Program-made: the position numbers and the translations under genes | From: an uncultured Corynebacterium sp. | GTDB taxonomy: Bacteria; Actinomycetota; Actinomycetes; Mycobacteriales; Mycobacteriaceae | Reading direction: 5' to 3' | DNA: 7,854 nt | NCBI RefSeq assembly: GCF_946998835.1 | Contig: NZ_CAMQAZ010000053.1 | Coordinates: 1-7,854 of the forward strand | In this document: in pieces, positions 1 through 5,716 of the stretch | Position numbering within the stretch: the first letter of the stretch is position 1 | Layout: each line of letters begins with the position of its first letter | Notes under the pieces: generated by a model | Told to the model about the DNA's origin: nothing | The model's database searches: none | Seen by the model: the letters and a program-made list of their open reading frames with translations, nothing else

Positions 1-68
1 AGAGTGAGATGGGGTTGCATTAGCCCCACTGGCGCCACAAAGAAAATCGACGAAAAGGAAATTTTCAT
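1..68 (+). promoter_or_regulatory. 3' part of the rpf 5' leader with hairpin and ribosome binding site
   Basis: This is the end of the leader of the rpf gene; the promoter lies outside the window. A 7-bp hairpin with a 5-nt loop is formed by TGGGGTT (10-16) and TAGCCCCA (21-28), with one G-T pair. The ribosome binding site AAAAGGAA (53-60) ends 8 nt before the ATG. It sits in the loop of a weak AU-rich stem, GAAAAT (42-47) with ATTTTC (61-66). Mycobacterial rpfA is known to carry a c-di-AMP (ydaO) riboswitch, but I see none of its conserved 3' sequence here and do not call one. Whether the stems regulate translation is unknown. Confidence 0.45.
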
Positions 69-668
69 ATGGCTCGCCACGCAGCTAAGAACAACACCTT
101 CGCTTCCACTTCGGCCAAGGTTGCACTGACCGGTGCAATCCTCGGCGCCGGTGCCGCCGTCTTCGCGCCGGCCGCTTCCGCCGCTCCGGACTCTGACTGG
201 GACCGCCTGGCACAGTGCGAGTCCGGCGGCAACTGGCACATCAACACCGGCAACGGCTACTACGGCGGCCTGCAGTTCTCCGCCAGCACCTGGAACGCTT
301 TCGGCGGCAGGGAGTTCGCTCCGACTGCTAACCAGGCCACCCGCGCACAGCAGATTTACGTTGCAGAAAAGGTTCTGGCTCAGCAGGGTTGGGGCGCCTG
401 GCCGGCATGCTCCGCTCGCCTCGGCCTGAATTCCGGCCCGACCAACCGCCCGCACCCGAACCACAGCGCTGCTCCGGTCCCTCCGGCATCCGCTCCGGCA
501 GGTAATTTCATGGAGGCCAACGCCGCACTCATCCAGAATTTCATTAACAATCTGCCCCCGATCACCGGCCCGGCTGATGTTGAGAAAATCATTGCTCAGT
601 TCCGCGAGCTGACCGGCCAGCTTCAGCTTCCTCCGGAGCTGGTTCAGCTACGGAATCTGTACTACTAA
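69..668 (+). CDS. rpf1: Resuscitation-promoting factor, Rpf1-type secreted transglycosylase
   Basis: This 199-aa protein is exported and cleaves peptidoglycan glycan strands; Rpf proteins help dormant actinobacterial cells resume growth. Residues 1-38 form a signal peptide with a basic start, a hydrophobic core at about 18-36 and an ASA-AP signal peptidase I site after A38. The Rpf domain spans about 41-120. It begins DWDRLAQCESGGNW, with catalytic Glu51 in CESGG, and ends WGAWPACSARLGL; Cys50 and Cys114 should form the conserved disulfide. Residues 121-145 are a Pro/Ala-rich linker, and 146-199 are a predicted helical tail with no recognised domain. It lacks the G5 and DUF348 domains of the longer Rpf2/RpfB type. 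The ATG is set by AAAAGGAA 8 nt upstream. It stands alone, convergent with the small gene at 1038-1226. The family assignment is firm; the rpf1 symbol rests on size and neighbourhood. Confidence 0.93.
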   Translation: MARHAAKNNTFASTSAKVALTGAILGAGAAVFAPAASAAPDSDWDRLAQCESGGNWHINTGNGYYGGLQFSASTWNAFGGREFAPTANQATRAQQIYVAEKVLAQQGWGAWPACSARLGLNSGPTNRPHPNHSAAPVPPASAPAGNFMEANAALIQNFINNLPPITGPADVEKIIAQFRELTGQLQLPPELVQLRNLYY

Positions 669-671
669 GAC

Positions 672-710
672 TTCCCAGGCTTGAGGATCTTTTCTTTCCC
701 AGGCTTGAGG
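672..710 (+). repeat. 15-nt direct repeat just after rpf
   Basis: TTCCCAGGCTTGAGG occurs perfectly at 672-686 and again at 696-710, a 24-nt period, beginning 3 nt after the rpf stop codon. The second copy ends 2 nt before the inverted-repeat element at 713. Part of it (GGCTTGA, 702-708) is complementary to TCAAGCC at 769-775 inside that element. The repeats are non-coding. They could be a local duplication or part of the larger RNA fold; no function is assigned. Confidence 0.7.
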
Positions 711-712
711 GC

Positions 713-905
713 GTTAATAGACAGAAATACGGGCTGCAAAAGTGAAACTGTGCGAGTTTATAGCACTTTCAAGCCATTTTTCGGGCTGTTTTTGCTATAA
801 ACGCGGTCAGTAACTCGCGTTGGGGCTAAGTAGCAAAAGTGTGTCCCCCGGAGTCCCACCGGGTGGACACACTTTTCTTTACTTAGCCCATTTTTGTCTA
901 TTAAC
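713..905. repeat. Nested inverted-repeat element, 193 nt, MITE-like or structured RNA
   Basis: The ends are an 11-bp perfect inverted repeat, GTTAATAGACA (713-723) and TGTCTATTAAC (895-905). The similarity continues inward with small gaps: the left arm reads GAAAT, GGGCT, GCAAAAGTG up to 744, and the right arm on the opposite strand reads AAAAT, GGGCTAAGTA, AGAAAAGTG down to 870. Inside are two further hairpins. One pairs GTTTATAGCA (756-765) with TGCTATAAAC (793-802), or alternatively GCGAGTT (752-758) with AACTCGC (812-818). The other is the long hairpin at 823-889. Together they give a three-way-junction layout. No target-site duplication is visible at the ends, and no ORF with a coding signature lies inside. 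It could be a non-autonomous mobile repeat, a bidirectional transcript end, or a stable 3' UTR RNA. Confidence 0.6.
823..895. terminator. Very long bidirectional terminator-like hairpin
   Basis: An outer stem of 10 bp pairs GGGCTAAGTA (823-832) with TACTTAGCCC (880-889). After a small internal loop, a 12-bp stem pairs AAAAGTGTGTCC (835-846) with GGACACACTTTT (865-876). Past a bulged T864, CCCGG (847-851) pairs with CCGGG (859-863) around a 7-nt loop. All three stems are perfectly complementary, 27 bp in total. Rightward, the inner stem runs into TTTTCTTT (873-880) and the outer stem into TTTTT (891-895). Leftward, the inner stem runs into TTTT (838-835). It lies between two convergent genes, rpf and the 62-aa gene, so termination in both directions is the natural reading. 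It is longer than a terminator needs to be. Confidence 0.75.
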
Positions 906-1037
906 CCTATTTTCCTCCCCTGCCGGTCCCCTGAGAACTCCCGGGAACACAACACGACAAAACCCGCAGCCATGACTGAACAAGCAGTCGCGGCCACGGG
1001 CCTTGGGCAGGTATAACTCTGCTGAGAACCTAAAAGA
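906..1037. other. Remainder of the convergent intergenic region
   Basis: This stretch follows the inverted-repeat element and reaches the stop of the small leftward gene. I see no gene in it. A modest hairpin pairs GACTG (974-978) with CAGTC (985-989) around a 6-nt loop, extended by CCGC (964-967) with GCGG (990-993) across a one-sided 6-nt bulge. An 8-bp palindrome TCCCGGGA lies at 939-946. An ATG at 972 opens only 14 codons and has no ribosome binding site. On the leftward strand this is the 3' UTR of the small gene before the long hairpin. Confidence 0.5.
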
Positions 1038-1226
1038 TTACTTGTTAATCACCGTGGTCGGGTGCACGTAACCCAGAGTCTCCGGATCAACCGGGAACTC
1101 AATGTCGCCGTAAGGCGAATCTGCACCAGCGTGGTGAGCAACCAATTCAGTAACAGCGTGCTGACCAGGCTCGAGGTCCTTCGGCCAGCCGGGATCGACG
1201 TAGGATTTCTTTGCAACGTTAGCCAT
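1038..1226 (-). CDS. Small conserved-type protein of unknown function, leaderless
   Basis: This 62-aa protein has no domain I can name. It is hydrophilic, with no signal peptide or membrane segment. It reads MANVAKKSYVDPGWPKD at the start and has a HAVTELVAHH segment and an acidic, proline-containing C-terminal half (about residues 35-62) ending VHPTTVINK. I judge it real because a good extended -10 promoter sits exactly where a leaderless transcript would begin with its ATG. It is also divergent from the helicase-associated gene, in the same arrangement I recall for M. tuberculosis Rv0863 beside Rv0862c. Orthology to Rv0863 is an inference from position and small size, not from an alignment. 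There is no Shine-Dalgarno sequence at usable spacing, which fits leaderless translation. Its 3' end faces rpf across a 369-nt gap. Confidence 0.75.
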   Translation of the reverse strand: MANVAKKSYVDPGWPKDLEPGQHAVTELVAHHAGADSPYGDIEFPVDPETLGYVHPTTVINK

Positions 1227-1232
1227 GCTGAG

Positions 1233-1261
1233 ATTATCCCAAAAATTTTCTTCCTAGTCAC
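1233..1261 (-). promoter_or_regulatory. Leaderless sigma-A-type promoter of the 62-aa gene
   Basis: On the minus strand, GTGACT (1261-1256) is followed after 17 nt by GATAAT (1238-1233), preceded by TG one base upstream (extended -10). Exactly 6 nt separate the -10 from the A of the ATG at 1226. The expected transcription start is therefore the start codon itself, giving a leaderless mRNA as is common in corynebacteria. No ribosome binding site is present between the two. Confidence 0.65.
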
Positions 1262-1279
1262 CTTCTCCCCTCCTAAAAT
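1251..1279 (+). promoter_or_regulatory. Divergent promoter of the helicase-associated gene
   Basis: TAAAAT at 1274-1279 matches the corynebacterial -10 consensus well; TTCCTA at 1251-1256, 17 nt upstream, is a weak -35. The predicted start near 1286 leaves about 15 nt before ATG 1301, or 3 nt before GTG 1289. The -35 overlaps that of the leftward promoter at position 1256, so the two promoters probably compete for polymerase or are co-regulated. Confidence 0.5.
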
Positions 1280-1300
1280 CTCACTAAAGTGGGGTTTGTC

Positions 1301-3820
1301 ATGACTAGCACCACCCCCTTTGCACTTTTTTCCGACTGGTTGGCAGCTCAACCAGACCAATTTGTGGGCACCATCCTCAGCAATCGCCCGGATGCGCTGT
1401 CACCACCGCCGAAGTCCTCCCAGGTGCTAGCGGCCCGGCTCCAACTCCGCGCTTCCGTCTCTCGCGCACTGACCAAACTGCCCGCGCTGGAGCTCGCCTG
1501 CGTTGAAGCTGCCGCGGACCTCGGTGCCGATGCCGAACCCATCACAGCGGATGCCCTCATCGACTACATCCTCGATTTGCTCTCCCGGGCAGAGGTTCCC
1601 GCCAATCAGCGTCCTACGACCACGCATATCAGGACCAGCCTCGATACTCTGCGCGAGTACGGCCTCATCTGGGGTAACGGCCCAGGGCCGCGCGGTACCT
1701 TCACCGGTAGGTCGACCCGCAAGAAGCCTCTGCCCTGGCAGGACTACTTCTGCCTCGGTGATGAGGTCGCGACTTCTCTGCCTCCCGGCTGGTATCTCCT
1801 GCCTAACCCCGATGGGCCGAGCCGCAGTCAGCTCCGCAGCGCCCTCGCTGAGGTTACCGACAGGCAGCAACGCCTTCTGGATACCCTGGCCAACTCTGGC
1901 GGTCTCGGTGTCACTAAGGATGCTCACCCGAATGCCGACCCCTCACTACCAGTTCCGGCACTCATCAGCGCTGGCCTGCTCGAACGCATCGACGAGGGCA
2001 CCGTTCGCCTGCCCGCCACCGTCCGCGCACTCATGCGTGGTGTCGGGCTTGCCGACGACGACGTCCCCCTGCGCCCCGAAGCCCCCGCTACCCATGTAAT
2101 TTCCAGCGGCAACGACCGCGCTGCCGCCTCTGCTTGGGAGACGTTGCGCCAGGCGACTGACCTCCTGGAACTCTTGGGAACCAACCCGGCCCCGACATTG
2201 AAAAACGGCGTCATCGGAGTGCGGGAAACTCGTAACCTCATCGAGGAACTCGGAGTCGATATATCGGAGCTGGCTCGCGCTGTAACCAACCTCAGTGCAG
2301 CGGGCCTGGTTCATGTCGGCACTCCGCACCCGCTGCCGCTGCACGATACCGGTGGTGACTATTTCGCCCCCACACTCGCAGCCGACGGTTTTCTCGATGC
2401 CGACCTGGTTGACCGGTGGGTGTGCTTGACGGTCGGAACTCGGACTAGCGATGCAGCTCCCTGGCGGGTCGATCAGCTAAGTGACGAGGGCAAGCGCATT
2501 GCCCTGCTCTCTCCGCACACTCGGCTCTCCGGGGTACCATCTATCCGGGAAATGGTGCTGGCCTGCTGTGCGCAGGTGGCGTCGTCGGCAAGCGACAACG
2601 ACATTGTTGCCCTCACTGACCTACGTGAATGCGCTGCCTACTACTACCCCATCACGAACGCGCGATGCATCGACGAAACGCTGAATGGTGTGGTCGACGA
2701 GCTGGTCGCACTCGGCATTATCGTGCGGGACCCGGCGGTGGAGACAATGTCTGTTGGCCTTAGCGAGGTCGGCAAAGCCGTGGTCGCACTCATCGAATCC
2801 GGCACAGCCGAGGCCTTCGACAACCTGCGTTCCGCCTGCAACGACCTGTTGCCGCCGAACGCCTCGTACCTGATGGTGCAGGCGGACAACACCATCGTCG
2901 TGCCCGGCCCCGCGTCCCCGGAGATGGAGCGAATGCTCAGTTCGTTTGCGCAGCTGGAATCGCCCGGCCTCGCCAGCGTCTACCGTATCACCGAAGACAC
3001 CCTTCGCGACGCTCTCGATGCTGGCACCAACGCCTCCGACATCTCCGAGTTTCTCTCGCGCTACGCCGTCGGGGAGGTGCCGCAGTCCGTTACCTATCTG
3101 CTTGACGACGTCGCTCGCCGCCACGGTCGTCTCCGCGGTGGCCCCGCAGCCTCATTTATCCGCTGTGACGATCCGGCCCTGCTGGCCACTTTCCAGAGTC
3201 ACCAGGCCGGCCAGAGCCTGGCGTTGCGAAAAATCGCTGAAACGGTACTGATTAGCCAGGCTCCGCTTGCACAGGTGATTGAAACCGCCAGAACTGCAGG
3301 TTTTTCCATCATCGCCGAAGATGCCGAGGGCCTGGTCTTGGACCTCGGCCGCTCCCCCTGCCGTATCGAGGCTCCCGCTCCGGTGCCGACTGCGCACACC
3401 ACGATGCCAGAGCCCGAACGCATCAGCCAGGCATTGACGGCTATTGCCGACGGCGACCGCGCTGCCGAACCCGCTGGTCATTCCAGTGGCAGTGCAGCCA
3501 GCAGCGGTAAGACTGGGGGCTCTGGTTCAGCCGTGGGCTCGAATGCAACCGCCGGTGCCGGCTCCGGCGCTAACGCCGCCGACACCAACGCCACGAGCGA
3601 CTACACCTCTGGCACCGAAGCCTTCAAGCTTCTACAGCGCGCAGCCCGGCACGGCGATGACCTGTATTTAAGCTACGTCGACCGCAATGGCAAACCGGGC
3701 CGCAAGCGCGTGCGCCCAGTGACAGTCTCCGGCGGGCAGGTCGATGCCATCGATCCGGCCACCAGCCAGGTGCTGCGCTTCCTGCTACATCGCATTACCG
3801 AGGTACATCCGGTCGACTAG
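1301..3820 (+). CDS. Helicase-associated protein with XPB-type N-terminal-like domain and degenerate WYL domain
   Basis: This 839-aa cytoplasmic protein is of the Rv0862c type, called helicase-associated because of a PF13625-like domain; it has no helicase motor motifs of its own. Residues 1-500 are helical and appear to contain winged-helix-like segments (for example about 45-120). Residues 520-690 resemble the N-terminal domain of the XPB helicase encoded next: VQADNT (526-531), YRIT (561-564) and GRL (609-611) match VQSDKT, YRIT and GRL there, and YRIT-to-GRL spacing is 48 residues in both. Residues 724-767 are a Ser/Gly/Ala-rich linker. Residues 787-838 look like a WYL domain (LYLSYVDRNGKPGRKRV, then FLLHRITEV), but the Trp-Tyr-Leu signature is missing. 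I chose ATG 1301, which follows AAAG-GGGG; GTG 1289 would add four residues. The likely role is as a partner or regulator of XPB in DNA repair, by inference. Confidence 0.88.
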   Translation: MTSTTPFALFSDWLAAQPDQFVGTILSNRPDALSPPPKSSQVLAARLQLRASVSRALTKLPALELACVEAAADLGADAEPITADALIDYILDLLSRAEVPANQRPTTTHIRTSLDTLREYGLIWGNGPGPRGTFTGRSTRKKPLPWQDYFCLGDEVATSLPPGWYLLPNPDGPSRSQLRSALAEVTDRQQRLLDTLANSGGLGVTKDAHPNADPSLPVPALISAGLLERIDEGTVRLPATVRALMRGVGLADDDVPLRPEAPATHVISSGNDRAAASAWETLRQATDLLELLGTNPAPTLKNGVIGVRETRNLIEELGVDISELARAVTNLSAAGLVHVGTPHPLPLHDTGGDYFAPTLAADGFLDADLVDRWVCLTVGTRTSDAAPWRVDQLSDEGKRIALLSPHTRLSGVPSIREMVLACCAQVASSASDNDIVALTDLRECAAYYYPITNARCIDETLNGVVDELVALGIIVRDPAVETMSVGLSEVGKAVVALIESGTAEAFDNLRSACNDLLPPNASYLMVQADNTIVVPGPASPEMERMLSSFAQLESPGLASVYRITEDTLRDALDAGTNASDISEFLSRYAVGEVPQSVTYLLDDVARRHGRLRGGPAASFIRCDDPALLATFQSHQAGQSLALRKIAETVLISQAPLAQVIETARTAGFSIIAEDAEGLVLDLGRSPCRIEAPAPVPTAHTTMPEPERISQALTAIADGDRAAEPAGHSSGSAASSGKTGGSGSAVGSNATAGAGSGANAADTNATSDYTSGTEAFKLLQRAARHGDDLYLSYVDRNGKPGRKRVRPVTVSGGQVDAIDPATSQVLRFLLHRITEVHPVD

Positions 3821-3987
3821 GTTGCGGGCGCGGGGGCCGTCGTCAAGCAATCTCACGCAGCCTAAGACGCACACACGAGTGGCGGCGATGGGAAAGCAAT
3901 CCGAACCCGCGCCGCACCGCTTGCGTAATCGTGGCAGAATTGACCTTTAGCTTATTTTTGGTCGAATGTCTGTGAGGCGAGGAGATT
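3821..3987 (+). promoter_or_regulatory. Spacer with candidate XPB promoter and ribosome binding site
   Basis: The 167-nt gap holds no credible gene and no clear terminator, so readthrough from the upstream gene is possible. A candidate promoter is TTGACC (3940-3945) with TCGAAT (3962-3967) at 16-nt spacing; the -35 is good and the -10 is weak. The ribosome binding site is the purine run GAGGCGAGGAG (3974-3984) before ATG 3988. The best-placed core is GAGG at 3974-3977, because AGGAG at 3980-3984 is only 3 nt from the start. The octamer AAGCAATC occurs twice, at 3844-3851 and 3894-3901, without evident meaning. Confidence 0.4.
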
Positions 3988-5691
3988 ATGGGTTTCGGTA
4001 CCGGTCCACTGATTGTCCAATCGGATAAGACGGTGCTGCTGGAAGTCGATAATCCGGAGGCGGATGCGGCGCGTGCGGCGCTGGCACCGTTCGCAGAGCT
4101 CGAACGCGCTCCTGAACACGTGCACACCTACCGCATCACTCCGCTGGCGCTGTGGAATGCGCGCGCCGCCGGACACGACGCGGAGCAGGTGGTCGATGTG
4201 CTCGAGCGTTTCTCCAAGTTCCCCGTCCCACAGCCGCTGCTTATCGACGTCGCGGAGACCATGGACCGCTACGGTCGCCTGAGCCTGACCAAGCATCCAG
4301 CTCACGGCCTGATTCTGGTCTCCCACGACCCCGCGGTACTGGCCGAGGTGACCAAGCACAAAAAGATTCGTCCGATGCTCGGCGAGCAAATCGATGCCGA
4401 CACCTGGACCGTGCACCCCTCCGAACGTGGCCGTATCAAGCAGGAGCTATTGAAGGTCGGCTGGCCGGCCAATGACACCGCTGGCTACATCGACGGCGAG
4501 GCCCATGCCATCGCCTGGCAGGACCAGGGCGCCGGGGGCCACGACACCTGGGAGCTGCGCGACTACCAGCGCATGGCGGCCGACTCCTTCCGCGAGGGCG
4601 GATCCGGCGTGGTGGTGCTGCCCTGTGGTGCAGGTAAAACGATTGTCGGCGCAGCAGCCATGGTGGATGCGCAGCGCACCACGCTGATCCTGGTCACCAA
4701 CACTGTCGCGGGCAGGCAGTGGCGCGACGAGCTGCTGCGTCGCACGTCACTCACCGAAGACGAAATTGGCGAATACTCCGGCGAAAAGAAGGAAATTCGC
4801 CCCGTCACCATTGCGACCTACCAAGTGGTCACGCGCAAGACCAAGGGCGAATACCGCGCTCTCGAGCTCTTCGACTCCCGCGACTGGGGCCTCATCATCT
4901 ACGACGAGGTCCACCTCCTGCCGGCTCCGGTGTTCCGGATGAGTGCGGATCTGCAGTCGCGCCGCCGACTGGGGCTCACCGCCACCCTGGTGCGCGAGGA
5001 TGGCCGCGAGGGCGACGTCTTCAGCTTGATTGGCCCAAAGCGCTACGACGCTCCCTGGAAGGACATCGAAGCCCAGGGTTGGATTGCTCCGGCTGACTGC
5101 GTTGAGGTCCGCGTGACCCCGACCGAGTCCGAGCGCATGGTCTACGCCACGGCTGAGGCCTCCGACAGGTATCGCCTGGCCGCAACGACGCCGACGAAGA
5201 TTCCCGTCGTCAAGCAGATTCTTGCGCGGCACGAGGGTGAGCCCGCCCTGGTGATTGGTGCCTACCTGGATCAGCTCGAAGAGATTGGCGAGGAGCTCGG
5301 CGTCGATGTCGTCGAGGGCAAGACCTCCAACGCCAAGCGTGAGGAGCTCTTCGGCAAGTTCCGGCGCGGTGAAATCAACACGCTAGTGGTCTCCAAGGTT
5401 GCGAACTTCTCCATTGACCTCCCCGAGGCCTCCGTCGCCGTGCAGGTCTCCGGCACCTTCGGTTCCCGTCAGGAGGAGGCGCAGCGCCTGGGGCGTCTCC
5501 TGCGGCCCAAGTCCGATGGTGGCGGCGCTGTCTTCTACTCTGTGGTGACTCGCGATACCCTCGATACTGAATACGCAGCTCACCGCCAGCGTTTCCTAGC
5601 GGAACAGGGCTACGCCTACCGAATCGTCGACGCAGATGAATACCTCGGCCCCACCCTGCCCGGCGATTCGACCGCTGGCTCGGAATCCTAG
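3988..5691 (+). CDS. xpb: XPB/ERCC3-type superfamily 2 DNA helicase
   Basis: This 567-aa protein is an ATP-dependent 3'-5' DNA translocase or helicase of the bacterial XPB family, cytoplasmic and nucleoid-associated, expected to act in DNA repair. Residues 8-160 are the XPB N-terminal domain (VQSDKT at 10-15, YRIT at 48-51, GRL at 96-98). WELRDYQ (188-194) is the Q-motif-like entry to the motor. Walker A is PCGAGKT (212-218), motif II is DEVH (306-309), motif III is LTAT (330-333), the XPB-specific RED motif is residues 336-338, and motif VI is QRLGRLLRP (499-507). All catalytic residues look intact. Length and sequence are close to M. tuberculosis Rv0861c (ercc3, about 540 aa); a small Gly-rich insert lies at about 178-187. 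It follows the helicase-associated gene and precedes the membrane-protein gene by 25 nt, suggesting an operon at least with the latter. Confidence 0.96.
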   Translation: MGFGTGPLIVQSDKTVLLEVDNPEADAARAALAPFAELERAPEHVHTYRITPLALWNARAAGHDAEQVVDVLERFSKFPVPQPLLIDVAETMDRYGRLSLTKHPAHGLILVSHDPAVLAEVTKHKKIRPMLGEQIDADTWTVHPSERGRIKQELLKVGWPANDTAGYIDGEAHAIAWQDQGAGGHDTWELRDYQRMAADSFREGGSGVVVLPCGAGKTIVGAAAMVDAQRTTLILVTNTVAGRQWRDELLRRTSLTEDEIGEYSGEKKEIRPVTIATYQVVTRKTKGEYRALELFDSRDWGLIIYDEVHLLPAPVFRMSADLQSRRRLGLTATLVREDGREGDVFSLIGPKRYDAPWKDIEAQGWIAPADCVEVRVTPTESERMVYATAEASDRYRLAATTPTKIPVVKQILARHEGEPALVIGAYLDQLEEIGEELGVDVVEGKTSNAKREELFGKFRRGEINTLVVSKVANFSIDLPEASVAVQVSGTFGSRQEEAQRLGRLLRPKSDGGGAVFYSVVTRDTLDTEYAAHRQRFLAEQGYAYRIVDADEYLGPTLPGDSTAGSES

Positions 5692-5716
5692 ACAACTGGA
5701 TAGCTAAAGGACTGCC

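Noticed and set aside
1..68. c-di-AMP (ydaO) riboswitch in the rpf leader
   Set aside because: Expected by analogy with mycobacterial rpfA, but only 68 nt are available and none of the conserved 3' riboswitch sequence is recognisable.
713..905. Complete insertion sequence
   Set aside because: Terminal inverted repeats exist, but there is no transposase and no target-site duplication; at most a non-autonomous repeat.
758..997. 79-aa reading frame on the minus strand in the rpf-downstream gap
   Set aside because: It runs through the nested hairpins, has no ribosome binding site, and its composition follows the repeats rather than protein coding.
972..1016. 14-codon ORF starting ATG in the convergent gap
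   Set aside because: Too short, no ribosome binding site, and its start lies in a hairpin.
1012..1017. TATAAC as a rightward -10 element
   Set aside because: No -35 at 16-18 nt upstream, and it would only drive antisense RNA into the small gene; could be real but is unsupported.
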